Assembly (NCBI GenBank): GCA_030704615.1
Contig: CM060732.1
Location: 30,733,053 to 30,797,052, forward strand
DNA from: Takakia lepidozioides
Lineage: Eukaryota; Streptophyta; Takakiopsida; Takakiales; Takakiaceae
Direction: 5' to 3'
DNA: 64,000 nt
Shown here: piece by piece, positions 1-11,409 of the stretch
How positions within the stretch are numbered: position 1 is the stretch's first letter
Layout: the number at the start of each line of letters is the position of its first letter
Notes under the pieces: model-generated
What the model was told of the DNA's origin: nothing
Databases searched by the model: none
The model's input: the letters and a program-made list of their open reading frames with translations, nothing else
Made by a program: the position numbers and the translations under genes

Positions 1-2195
1 GCGGACATGTTGGGTGTTCATTTGAGTGAATAAGTGGGAAATACAGAGGAGTGATTGCCCTTCTGGTAGCCTATGGGTGCCCTCCTTGAATGCTCAAGAT
101 CCTATCCTCTTTGGGAGTCTGCAGGCTCCCCACAGTGATGGGATCGACTTACACAGTGTTGCTTTGAATCTTGGATGTGCGATAATTCGGATTTATGGAG
201 ACTGAAGTTGAAGTTGGCAAAGCCAAGCGGGGAAAAGGTTCTTTGCAGTCTTGTCTAATCATGGCGCTCGGTCAAGTTAGCCATATCTGATTAATTTGAC
301 TGGATTCAGTTGGACCTCAGTTTCTATGATTGCTGGATTGCTGGATTTGGCAGCATTGCAGTACATAATGTACCATAATTTTGGATTCTGAAAGGCAGTT
401 GATGTAGATTTTAAGTAGATATGAAGAAATTGTGTTTGGTAGATGGTCATAACATTTTGATTCAACTCTATAAGACTCCCTAAACAGCCTCATCAAAAAA
501 GGTCTCTTGGACAATGGATGTTATTTACATGCATCTATTTTTTGGAGAGATCTTTTTCCAACATATTGGACCATATCGGACCGGCTATAGTTGGCCATCC
601 ATAATGATGGGATGACCGGTTAGAACCGGCCATCAAAGTATGTAATCAAAGTGTCAAAATACACCTATACTCCAAAGATTCATTGTGACCCAATCTTCTA
701 TCCACATACTTTAGGTTAGATATTAAAGATATTAACAGTGTTTCCTGTTTCATGCACACAAGACAAAGACCAAGACCTTGGTCCAGCATCTATATGCTAA
801 GCAAGGTAGTTTGTTTGTTATGTTTTGTTTGTTCTGTCTCATCGTTGACATCTCCCAAACCCACAGGGTCTCCGCCCAGTCTCGATGATTAGGGGTGCAT
901 TGAGGCGGTTTCATAGTTTTTGGACCTGCGGTGTGGGAGATATTGAATTTGAAGTACTTTTCGTCACTGGAAATTCACGAAAAAACAAATTGGGTTTTTT
1001 TAAATATTGGTGTTTCCAATGTGGTGGTAGCAGTGGACATATAGCAGAGACTGATATTGTGTTTGGGTGTGACGTGTAAACATCCCTTTTATAGGTGAAA
1101 TACGTATATACTTAACAATATGTGCTCAAGGGCACAGGCCACTAAGGTTTGGGGAGCATCTAAAGTGGTGGCAGCAGTGGACATGTAGCAGAGACTGATA
1201 TTAGGGTTTGGGTGCTAACTAAAGCATAACTCAATGATGGCATGTCTGTGACCAACTGCCAATCCAACATGCACAAGAAGCATTCACTGCGCACCTTGGC
1301 AACCGCACATTTATCTATACGCAAACGGCAGCCACCTCTCTAGCGGACAGCCCCAAATAGCCTTGTTGAATGATTGAGCGGAATGATCATTTAATGCCAC
1401 ACTGGCTTGGATAGGTACTTGAACTGCTTCCTCTCTTGCCTCTCGTTGCACCACATTGCGCAATGGCACAAAAGAGGGCGGCAGGATTCGATCCCGGGGT
1501 CGGAGATGGAGCATACAACGAGGGCCCAAACGGATTCCTCGCACGGGCCAATCAGCCAATCAGCGCCGTTGGCTATACTTGGTGCCACCGCCATGTGGCA
1601 TCCTTTGGATCGCGCGCGTGGCCCTAGCTGTCGCTTTCTGTCATTTCTCACTATTTTAGTACTGTTACTACTTATTCTTGTTTATTTTTGTGTATTTTCT
1701 TGCACGGATATTATGCTCACGGATGGAGACACGGATGAGAACTGTCCACTATAGATGGCCGACGGAGGGAAACATGGATGATAAATGTACAGCGACGGTA
1801 CAATTTGGACAGTTCCAGCCAGGGAATGTTTTGTGCCGGCTGACATTACTAGTAATTAGTATTAGTAGTGGTATTATTAGTATTATGATTATTATTGTGA
1901 TTATTCTGGCAGGCTACTGGAGCGTACAAGCAAAGAAAGGACAAGGAGGGCGGGGTAAGCAAGACAAAACGTTGGTAAAGTGAGAGGCAGGAGGCGCATC
2001 AGGTTGGGCGGGCCGGTGAAACCACGGTCCACCGGATCTTCCGGTCACGCTTCCTTAAGACCATGCGCCAAGGGTTGGGAGTGGACCGGTGGTTGGCGGT
2101 GGGTTTTGTCCGGTTGCGGTGCCAGGCTGGCGCCTTATCTCGCAGCCCTGCAGAGATGACCGTCGCGGCGGGTTGCAGCGTTGGTAGGCTGGGAT
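1..2195. other. No gene recognised; one short direct repeat
   Basis: All open frames here are short (about 115 codons at most), overlap on both strands and match no family I recognise. A direct repeat of about 49 bp is listed separately at 1021-1213. The last 200 bases are the GC-rich upstream region of the pyruvate dehydrogenase gene. Confidence 0.6.
1021..1213 (+). repeat. Direct repeat of about 49 bp, offset 144 bp
   Basis: The blocks at 1021-1069 and 1165-1213 share nearly the same run: GTGGTGG(T/C)AGCAGTGG, then ACAT(A/G)TAGCAGAGACTG, then a GTTTGGGTG tail. The spacer is unrelated. It is a local duplication with no visible function. Confidence 0.75.
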
Positions 2196-2202
2196 TATAT
2201 AA
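2196..2202 (+). promoter_or_regulatory. Probable TATA box of the plastid PDH E1-alpha gene
   Basis: TATATAA lies in an otherwise GC-rich stretch, 127 bp before the chosen start codon at 2329. This is a normal distance for a TATA box plus a roughly 100-base 5' leader. No other TATA-like motif lies close to the start codon. Confidence 0.6.
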
Positions 2203-2328
2203 GGTGCCGTGCCGCGCCTGCTGCAGGGCTTGTGCTTGTGGGATGAGAGTGCTGATTGTGTGTCCGGTGCAGAGCTTGGACGCCTTCATGTGACTCTTTC
2301 TTTCGACACGCTGCGTTCAGAAGAGGCC

Positions 2329-4656
2329 ATGACAACTTCCATGGCCTCGCGGGCGCTGGCCTCGTCTTACTTCGTGCCTTGCCTCTCAGCGAACGGCCAG
2401 AAGGTGGAACAGTCGCAAGCGTCAGTGCGCGCGTTTCCTCTCAAGAGCGCGTTCCTGGGGTGCAGTGTGAGAGTGACAGGGCGATCACCAGCAGCAGGGA
2501 GGAAGGAGGTGGCATTGGTTGGAAAGGCAGTAGCCTCTGCAACGGAGCTCGTGAAGGAGAAGGCTAAGATGAGAGCCGACGACCTGGTAAGGGAACTTGC
2601 ATACACGAACTTGCGTTATGCCCATTCTGCCACCGACTCCAAATAATGACAGGTAGGGGGAATTGGATATGCAACCAAAGAACTGTGTAAAGGGGAGGGG
2701 TTTGCAGGCAGGGATTAGATATCCTCCGCGAGAAGGAGAGAGAGAGAAGGTGAAATGTTGAGTATTTTCACTGGTATGTGCTTTGACGGATTTCGTAGCC
2801 TTGCAGTCACAGAGAGTAAGCTAGCGTGGTTGCACGCTTGCCTAGGCAAGTACAGACTCACTGCTGAAGACTCCGTTTTGTTCGTTTGTATGGAAGAAAC
2901 TACTCTAATTTTCTGCTTTACTCGTCCTCACTTCTTCTGTTCTCTTGAGACTTCTTTTCTTTTCCCCTTGCTTTCGTGTGCGTTCAGACCTGTACACTGC
3001 CTTTTATGTGCTGCCCTTCCAACATTGACCGCTTCCCTTCTTTTCTTGTCAAAGCACCTCCAACCTCCTTGATGAACATTCTTGATGCCTGGGAGCGGAA
3101 CTGACTCCGATATCCTAATATTTCCTGTAAAGCATTTTAATTCCTGCAGACACGTGTTCTATACAATATTCTTTCTCCTGATATTTTTATGTTGGAAAGG
3201 CAAGTGTTTACAAATGTCTTCTTTGTTTTCCCATGTGATGAGGAGGGACGATTGAGGTTCACACTCGAACCTTCCTTAATTTGATACTGGACTTCTTGCA
3301 GTTGGTCACGAAAGAGGAGGGGCTTGAGCTGTATGAAGATATGGTGCTTGGGAGGACTTTTGAGGATATGTGCGCACAGATGTACTACAGAGGCAAGATG
3401 TTTGGCTTTGTTCATCTGTACAATGGCCAGGAAGCAGTATCAACAGGCTTCATCAAGCTCCTAAAGAAGGAGGATTATGTCACGAGCACGTACAGAGACC
3501 ATGTGCACGCACTTAGCAAGGGAGTTCCAGCTCGCCAAGTGATGAGTGAACTTTTTGGCAAGTCGACAGGGTGCTGCCGAGGCCAGGGAGGCTCCATGCA
3601 CATGTTCTCAGCAGAGCACGGACTGCTGGGAGGTTTTGCCTTCATTGGAGAGGGAATCCCCGTTGCAACTGGTGCTGCGTTCACTTCGAAATACAAGCGG
3701 GAAGTCTTGAAAGACGAGAGAGCTGACGCAGTGTCAGTTGCCTTTTTTGGGGACGGAACTGCTAACAACGGGCAGTTTTTTGAGTGCTTGAACATGGCTC
3801 AGCTCTGGAAGTTGCCGATCATCTTTGTTGTAGAGAACAATCTGTGGGCCATTGGGATGTCTCACTATAGATCTACCTCAGATCCAGAGATATGGAAGAA
3901 GGGACCTGCTTTTGGCATGCCTGGCATTCATGTTGATGGTATGGATGTGTTGAAGGTGAGGGAGGTTGCCAAGGAGGCAATTGCGCGAGCCAGACGAGGA
4001 GATGGCCCCACACTTATTGAGTGTGAAACTTACAGGTTTAGGGGCCACTCACTGGCAGACCCAGATGAACTACGTGCCCCAAGTAAGTCAACTTCATCAT
4101 ATTTAGACCACACTTCCCATGTTGGTTAGTGACTCAATTATGACATTACATCTCTAGACACTTTGAAAAGATTTCCCTGTTTGTTGATCCATTGACTCTG
4201 GTCATTGATGGAACAGAGCTGTGGTAAAGTCTCCATGTAGCAGCTCGTACATGATCTACTTGTGTATGCGCCTGGAAAAGTTAACCATGAAAGTTGTCTA
4301 CTTCAAAGTAAATGAGTGCCTCATTAGCTTTCGAGAAGAAGAGATTATATGATTTAAGCCTGTATTGTTTTCTTGCAGCTGAGAAGGCACACTATGCCAC
4401 AAGGGACCCCATTGTCGCCCTCAAGAAGTACTTATTTGAGAATGGCCTGGCCACCGAGGCTGACTTAAAGGCCATCAACAAGAAGATTGATGAAGTTGTA
4501 GAAGAAGCTGTGGAGTTTGCTGATGCTAGCCCTCTGCCTGTCCGCAGCCAGCTCCTTGAGAATGTGTTTGCTGATCCCAAGGGCTTTGGAATTGGCCCGG
4601 ATGGTAAATACAGATGCGAGGACCCTGGATTCACTGCCGGAACGGCCCAGGTGTAA
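2329..4656 (+). CDS. pdhA: Pyruvate dehydrogenase E1 component subunit alpha, plastid type (3 exons)
   Basis: This is the thiamine-diphosphate subunit that decarboxylates pyruvate in the plastid pyruvate dehydrogenase complex, supplying acetyl-CoA for fatty acid synthesis. Exons are 2329-2586, 3302-4082 and 4379-4656. All junctions are GT-AG and the phases match (0, then 1), giving 438 residues; the Arabidopsis plastid enzyme is about 428. Residues 1 to about 75 are rich in Ser, Ala and basic residues and look like a transit peptide. The mature part starts near [14 protein letters not shown]. The ThDP motif is present, with GDG at 236-238 and NN at 265-266, together with [15 protein letters not shown] and the C-terminal signature [13 protein letters not shown] typical of the plastid form. 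Exon 3 was joined in the only frame that restores the family sequence ([16 protein letters not shown]). Nothing is broken. Confidence 0.97.
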
Positions 4657-4904
4657 CAATGGGGCTGTAATTGGTCCCCCCCTTTTTGTGCTACACAGTT
4701 ACTCAGTTGCAATACACTGACGTTGCTGCAATTCTGAACTTGGTGAAATCATCGCAACAAATATCAAGAGGATGTGATGATACGAGACGCGTATGATCTG
4801 CGTATTGATTTCAACACAAATTCATTTTGACCAGCCCAAGCTGACAAGTTTTTCTTACCACCCTTGGCTGCTGGTCAGTGCCCTTCGATCCGTCATGTAT
4901 AACA

Positions 4905-4910
4905 AATAAA
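4905..4910 (+). promoter_or_regulatory. Poly(A) signal AATAAA of the PDH E1-alpha gene
   Basis: AATAAA lies 249 bases after the stop codon at 4656 in AT-rich sequence. It is the first canonical hexamer downstream and gives a plausible 3' UTR of about 260-280 bases. Confidence 0.6.
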
Positions 4911-6059
4911 TACACCTCCATCCATTGCTAGGGGAAGGAACTTTCTAATGAACTAATTTTTGGCTGTGACTGGCCGTATATGGCCGAGAGCTGGCCACCA
5001 GACAAGAATAGGAGGTCGTTTGTAACATAGGATTTAGTTGTGAGGAAGGAAGATTGTGAAGCTCCATGCTGTAGGAGAACTATCCTGATGGAGATACTAC
5101 TGGATTCTCAATTTTAAGAGGTGAGATTGTTGCAGCTTGGTTTCTGGGTTGACAGTGTAGTATCACAGAAATTCTTTCTGAATAAGTAGGTTTGTCCAAA
5201 AGACAATTAGATCAGGGAATCAACGAAGTGAGTTTTCATGACAAATAGATATTGGCTGTGTTTGTTCCACTGGTACTTGGCTTTCTTTTATTGCTTAAAT
5301 GGTCCTTGAGTGTGACTCCACTGCCCTTATATACATACTCCTTCCTATGTGTGTCATGAGTAATGTTATGGTATCTGGTCAGTGCGTGCCTGTAAATTCG
5401 CCAGTTAATTACTAATAACCTTGTCTGATCTCTACTCTCCTGGTCTGAATCATTAGTGGGTGCAAACCTCAAAAGGATATGTTGCAGTGAGGAGGGTGAT
5501 TTAGTACATGACCTCTCCTTTCTACTCTTTCCAGGCTGCAACTAGGGTGCCGGAATCCGAAGTACGCTCATTCTAATGTGATGTTTATTCCGGCAAACTT
5601 GTAATGGGCTGGTTAATAGCTGTTTCCTCAGCTTATCACTCTCCATGTGGCATGCAGGTTTGTGAATAGGCTGTCTTGGTAGAATGTAATGGGCATATTT
5701 GGTCTTCCAGGGTTCCCTTCCAATGTCTAAGATTGGGAGCATACGGGGGTAGATAGGAGGATGGGGCCTAGAACGTATCTGTTGGCTTGAATGTGTGAGT
5801 GGAAGCTGGCTTCAGTTTGTCTGGTCCTTGCAGCTCTGCTGTGGTTCGCTGCTCTCGCAACGGCTTATTGTCGAGATCAGCTTGGTTTTATGCTCTCTTG
5901 GCCCTGTGTTTGTGGTTACAGGTTCGTGCGGGTCTGGAGTGTGTACGTGTTTAGTGTTTACCCGCCTCAAGGGGTTTTAGGTTTTCCTTTTTATATAAAA
6001 TGCTTTTCCAATATATGTATATACGTATATACATACCAGAGAACAACAAAAGTAATAAC
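4911..6059. other. Intergenic; nothing recognised
   Basis: Only short overlapping open frames on both strands, with no domain motif or clear repeat. Confidence 0.55.
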
Positions 6060-6340
6060 GTAAGAACTTAATGCAAACGCTTAGTTGGTTTCTGGCATGT
6101 CAAATCTTCCCTACCCTCTTTTGAGATGGGAGTGACATAAGACAGACACAGGAGTGACACCAAATGGGTGACATCCCCGGAATGACATGGAGGGAAGTGT
6201 CACTAAAATTGGTGTAACTTCCACTAGGTGTCAAAAAAATTGACTGAGTATTAAGAAGAAGTGGTACCAAACATTGGGGTGACTTGGAATGACGCTGAAC
6301 GGGATGACACAAACCCCAGTGCCATAGCGATAATCAAGCT
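6060..6340 (+). mobile_element. Partial MITE-like element, same family as 10831-11409
   Basis: It begins with GTAAGAACTTAATGC at 6060, the same terminal sequence as the element at 10831-11409. The next block (GGCATGTCAAATCTTCCCTA, then CCCTCTTTTGAG) matches the reverse complement of 11330-11360. The interior repeats GTGACA/GTGTAAC words and shares an ATTTGACTGAGT-like word with the other copy. I found no second terminus, so the right boundary is approximate. Confidence 0.55.
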
Positions 6341-6716
6341 TGTACCTCATAGCTACCATCCCCATCATTCACCTTGCCAGGAGACTACTCATCACTACAG
6401 TGACAGCAATCAAAGGGCATTCTACTTAGGCTTCGCATTGCTCCGCACTACTAATGACACTACCAGTAACGACTGTAGTGAGTAATGTCCAAAAAATTTG
6501 TAGTAGATTCAACTAGTATAAAAAATGTGTGATAAGAGGTAGTCGTCGAAAGCAAAGTAATTCTTAGTTATGTAGTTCGAAGCTGAAGCCTTTGATCTAA
6601 CTCTATCGTCAATGTTACTTTGGAAATAGTTTCATTTTCAGTCATTGATGCGAATCACTTAAAATTGTTCTCACGGCAAATAATTGTTTATTGCTCCTCT
6701 TGATTGTGGCCTATGT

Positions 6717-6899
6717 AATAATAATAATATCTAATATTTGACGCCTCCCCAAGGAAGCGTAAATTATGGTGTCTCTTCACCCCCAAGGGTTACTGCCTTC
6801 CCGCTAGGAAGGTGGACACCTTTGTAACACCAATTGGTGGATTGAACCCACAACCGCTTCCGAGGTGGTTTGTGATCATTACCACTAGGCTACAACTTG
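6717..6899 (-). mobile_element. tRNA-derived SINE with A and B boxes and an ATT tail
   Basis: On the minus strand the element begins near 6899. It carries an RNA polymerase III A box, TAGCCTAGTGG (6882-6892), and a B box, GGTTCAATCC (6839-6848), 33 bases apart, as in tRNA genes. A non-tRNA body of about 110 bases follows and ends in (ATT)n at 6717-6730. The tRNA part has no complete acceptor stem or CCA region, so it is a SINE head rather than a working tRNA gene. I could not see a clear target-site duplication. Confidence 0.7.
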
Positions 6900-7342
6900 G
6901 TTGTCTGCTTGCTTCCACATTATGTTTGGGCCTTAGTTTTACGTTTCTATGCTAAATAGAAATCTTTGACCTCTCTAACCAATTGGCTTCCTCTCCCCAA
7001 CCTCCATAAACATGGCTATTTGGTCTTTTTGTCTTTGTGGCACACGCTTTAGAATATTTGGAAGTCACATTGCACTTTTGTTTATGAGGGTGTTGGCCCC
7101 AGTATCAAACATGTCTTGCATAATATTGCAGACTTGATGACTGAGAGGAGGAAGGCTCGGGTTGTGCTGGGCAAAGCTGTACAGACGGATTTTTGCTTGG
7201 TTAGAAAATGAACTAACTTTTGCATCATGGATCTGATATTAGAGCCCGACAGTGACATATATGCATAATGAACACTTGTCGGGGAGCACTTCCTTCTTTC
7301 GTGAACAAGATGTCTACAAGATAAAATTTCATTCTTTTTTGG

Positions 7343-8203
7343 CATGCTCAGTTGTCCAGCTTTTTGAAGCGCAATGGACTCTCCATTGCTTCCCTACTGC
7401 CACAAATTACGGAGGGGTGGGTATTGCGTCCATGCAAGTGCTTAGATAGGCGACGAGTCCAACTTTTCAAGTACTTTGATATCTCCTGGGCCAATGACAA
7501 CATCCTCTACTTCAGGCTTTCTGAATGGAAAAAATACACATCTTCCAAGGTTGCTGCATTTCTTTGGAAGGTGGCTAACAACATCATTTCTGTTGGTGCC
7601 CTCTTCTCTGATTCTCCTTTAGCTTATACCTCTTACAACACGAATCTCTTGAAGATTTAGAGCATTGCCTGGTGTTGTATCCCTTTGCAGATGTTGTTTG
7701 GAGAAAAGCTTTCTTTCTCTATTCCCTATGGAACCAGAATTTGACCTATTCTACTATCTCTCTGCTTGCTGTAGAACATTAGAGATGGTAGTATTTTTTG
7801 CTCTTGTCCAGTATGGGAATCTTTAAGAGGAATAGTTCTTTGGCATATTTGGAAAATGAGATGTGCAATAGTCTTTCAAAATGCTAGCCCCTATTTACAG
7901 AGGTCATGTATTCGACTCACTGAAGCTCGCAAATTTTGGCTAGTAACTGTGACAACTGTTCCCAAGTACATCAATTCAAGGAGATCCCAGCTGTCAGACT
8001 GGTTACAGTCTCCTTCATCAGTGCCGCACAAACCAGACATGATGTTTCTGTCATGCCATATCATGCGGCAACTCGCCCATCAAAGCATCTCCACCCACCC
8101 AACTTTTAATAAGAGTACATCCTTGACATATTGGAGCACAGACAAATTACAAAATATGAATTTAACTTTACCAAATGTTACAAACAAAGTTTGGGCAAAG
8201 TAA
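7343..8203 (+). mobile_element. LINE (non-LTR retrotransposon) remnant, zf-RVT region
   Basis: The translation around 7500-7740 gives SKVAAFLWKVANNIISVGAL followed after a gap by EDLEHCLVLYPFADVVWRKA. This is the conserved 'FLWRL ... EHLFxxCPFAxxVW' pattern of the zinc-binding domain after LINE reverse transcriptases. It continues in another frame at 7821-7900 with GIVLWHIWKMRCAIVFQNAS, the usual 'LWxIWxxRN' block. Stops and at least one frameshift separate the parts, so it is dead. No reverse transcriptase core is seen upstream. Confidence 0.75.
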
Positions 8204-9102
8204 ATTATGTGGGGGATATTGGAAGATGGGACTAGGGCACATAGTTATAAGTGTATGTCTTGTTCTTTGGCTTTACTCTTCAGTCAATTATTGTTTTCAG
8301 ATTGTATCAATTACCTGTGGTATTGTTGTAGCCCAAAGCTGCCTAATTCAATAGTACTGGAAGCTTTGGCCAAATTTTATGGCATTATGCTTGCAACTTC
8401 CATTGGGTCCTAATATATAGAAAAAATCGACATTCAAATTAGGTACGAAGACAGTAAGCTTTCTGCTGGCCTCAAATTGTTGGTGTTATTTACACTATTG
8501 TGTCATGCCTGTATGACATTCTTGTACTTTTTGACACAGGGAGCAGAAGTTTGCTCACTACAACCTCATGTAGGTCAGCGCAGTAGGGAGTAGCATGACC
8601 GTCGATCTTAGCCCGGTAGACACGTAGGTGCATTGAGTTGGATCTGACTAGGTATCCAGGTCTACTGTGTAGGCAACCTCATAACTCATTTGGTAGATGG
8701 CTTTGCTGTCATGGTAGTCTCAATTTGAGGATATTAGAAAGCGGAATATTCTTCTCTTTGGACACTAGTATGGTGTGGCCATAGGTTTCTATCAAGGGGT
8801 AAGAGACAACACAAGTTTTCTTTATACAAACATCTTATAAAAATATCTTTGTCCAGACCAACAAATGCATGGCCCCGTATAATGTTTTACATCCATGCTA
8901 ATAAGCCTACTCACAAATAGATAATACCTGCAAGAGATATGGCTTCTACACTTGCCATGCATTATGTACATTCCTCCAAACTGCCTTTGGTACACACATA
9001 CGTGTATACATTCCACTTTCAAGTGCTCAATTTCTCTAGCAAAAGTATGGTGACCCACGGACATGGTGATGGTGCCTACGCTTCTCAACGAATTGTGGCC
9101 AA
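8204..9102. other. Intergenic; nothing recognised
   Basis: AT-rich sequence with short open frames only. No domain motif, RNA gene or repeat family was identified. Confidence 0.5.
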
Positions 9103-9199
9103 ATGATCTTAAACTTTACGATCAGCTCATTGGCTCGCTGTCTTCGGCAACTTGAGAAGCCCACATGTCAAGAATCAAGAGAGATTTTCGATTCTCTCA

Positions 9200-10116
9200 T
9201 GCAGAACTCATTCTTTGAAACTATAATGAGGGGAAAGTCTCTGTGTAAAAGAGCACTGAAGCCTTTGGATTATGACGGGCAACGTGGACCCAAGCCCTTA
9301 TCTCGTCGACTATATTATCTGCAAATGGACAACTGCGTAAAAGACAACAAAAAACGTTGGATGGTAGCTTTTTGGTCGCTTTTGACGACGAGAGGTCCAG
9401 CTTGGTGTTCTGATGGTTCGTCACACCCCCGAGGACATTAATGCATACTTTAGTTATCTCTCCAAAAAATTGAATATATATTATTGCGGGTCTCATACAC
9501 GTCTTTCAACAACTCTCGTTTATTCCTCAATTGATCAAGGTCCCAGACTTCAAAAAAAATTTGTGGATGGATATATATTATTGATAGGAATTATAGGTTA
9601 ATCAAGATGACTGAGATGCACATCTTCAGGTTATATGTTTATTGTGAGGGTTGGCATGTAATATAGTATAAGAAACCGACAACCAATGCTGACTAGCTTC
9701 CGAAGTAGGGTGTTGGGGAGACAGGAACAATCCGGATGTCAAGGAGGAAAAAGGTCCATATTGTGAATGGTATTTATAAGTACCGCGGATTCTGGAGACG
9801 GGGATGGTTCTAGATAAAAACTATGGAAACATCATGAAGAATTATGATAAATATTAGAATGGCGTTTTACTGGACCTTGACAAACAATTGCTAGATCCAA
9901 ACGACAAGCTTGAGGAAGGGTTTTGATCTTGGACTCGTTGGAAAGATAATCATGATAGAGATGGGATTAGGGTTGAGTCAAAAAAATAAGGATCGCAACC
10001 AACTGGATCCATATTGTGGACCAAAGAGTCAGAAGCCTAAAAAGTCAATGAACCCATTCAAGCATATTGAATTTGGAAATTTCGTACTTGTTCGACCATC
10101 ATTTTTTATGTTCTAA
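9200..10116 (+). pseudogene. Decayed DUF7869-type transposon protein
   Basis: The frame at 9103-9441 contains LYYLQMDNCVKDNKKRWMVA, and after a frameshift the frame at 9413-9600 contains HTPEDINAYFSYLSKKL. Together these are the 'LxxDNCxxxNKNR ... VGHTHEDID ... FS' signature of the DUF7869 domain, common in repetitive genes of algae and oomycetes. A third block at about 9985-10110 (KSMNPFKHIEFGNFVLVRP) may be the C-terminal region. The sequence between the two halves of the signature is shortened and the later part is separated by stops. A family search was not possible here. Confidence 0.6.
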
Positions 10117-10320
10117 GATAATAAGGAAAATTGTCGTGTCCAAAAATTACAATATTTCAATGGCGAGATGTTATTTTCTCTACCGATTCGGCGATTTCAA
10201 CGGTGGCTACTTGCGACTTTGTACGTTTTACTTTGTTTTCCCTTCGTTTCAAATGCAAGGGAGACCCGTCTTGCTATTGTCATTTAATTTACAAAGAACA
10301 ATGCTAGTTTTAATTGCTTA

Positions 10321-10830
10321 TTAATACTGCATATAATGTTATTTCTAAGATAATAATTATTTAATATTATTTATCAAATGTGCATATTTCATTTTTATCT
10401 CCTATTCACTTAAAACTCAGTTATAGAACTAAATAGATATACATACATTTATTATTTATCGTAAAGTTCGTTGACGTATATTTACATTAACATATCTATT
10501 ATAGTTTTAATAATAATAATAATATAGTAGTAAATCAAAATGTGCTCATCACAAAACCAAAATAATATATATAAATGTTGTAACATTTACACTGAATATG
10601 TGAAGAAACCAAAGGAGGAAAGGGGTAGACATGAGAGCAGATTTGACAAAAATGAACAACCTTTCACCACCTTTACACTTCGTGTACAACTTCATGACCT
10701 TTCTTTGAACGACCTTTCGTACTTGGTAGTGCCAGCCAATTTTTGTACTTGTATGCCTCTCTCCCAAGTATGCACGTTGAAAGTGTCACCAAAGAACGCC
10801 AAGCCCCTACTGCTTCAGAGGACAGGAATA
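10321..10830. other. AT-rich intergenic stretch
   Basis: Very AT-rich sequence including a short TAA/AAT run near 10510-10535. No gene was recognised. Confidence 0.6.
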
Positions 10831-11409
10831 AGGTAAGAACTTAAGTAATGCACCTGTGCCATCCAACGATAGTTTCGGCGGCAGCCTGGGCTCATCCGGC
10901 GGGGCCCCTGTCAAATCCTCCTCCCCCCCTCTTACCTCGGTTTCATTATTAAATACTTAAAAATCCAGCAGGTGTAATCCAGGTGTAATGTTGTGGTGGG
11001 TAACGTGTTGGTATGATTATTGTGGTGCAGGCAGCGAGATTTTGGGTTTGATTCTTGATAGAAGGCTATTGTAGTGTAACCTTCATACCAATACCCCAAC
11101 CAATGTAACCCCCTGTAACCCCAGTGTCTCGTGTGTGTAACTCTTCTTGGTCCGTTTTATATAGTGAAGTTTGGACTCAGTCAAATTTCGAGACAAAGTG
11201 TGAGTTACATCGCGTGCAGTTTTACACTCCATTCTGTGTAACCCCAAGGGGAGTTACATTCCCCACCGTGTAACCGAGCGTAACCCCGACTCAAGTTTAC
11301 ACTCCTTCAGTTCCATGTCACTCTCAAGAGAGGGTGGGGAAGATTTGACATGCCGGAAACCCGTGGACTGTCCTATCAGAGGTTGCACATGTGCATTAAG
11401 TTCTTACCT
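10831..11409. mobile_element. MITE-like element, about 580 bp, with terminal inverted repeats
   Basis: The left end AGGTAAGAACTTAA, a 3-base insert, then TGCAC (from 10831) matches the reverse complement of the right end (11382-11409: GCACATGTGCATTAAG then TTCTTACCT). The inverted repeats are about 25-28 bp. The interior carries many GTGTAAC/GTGTAACCCC words in both orientations and has no coding capacity. The element is a non-autonomous DNA transposon. A second, partial copy is at 6060. No flanking duplication is obvious. Confidence 0.7.

Noticed and set aside
6830-6900. A tRNA gene
   Set aside because: The A and B boxes are good, but the acceptor stem is not closed and a SINE body with an ATT tail follows.
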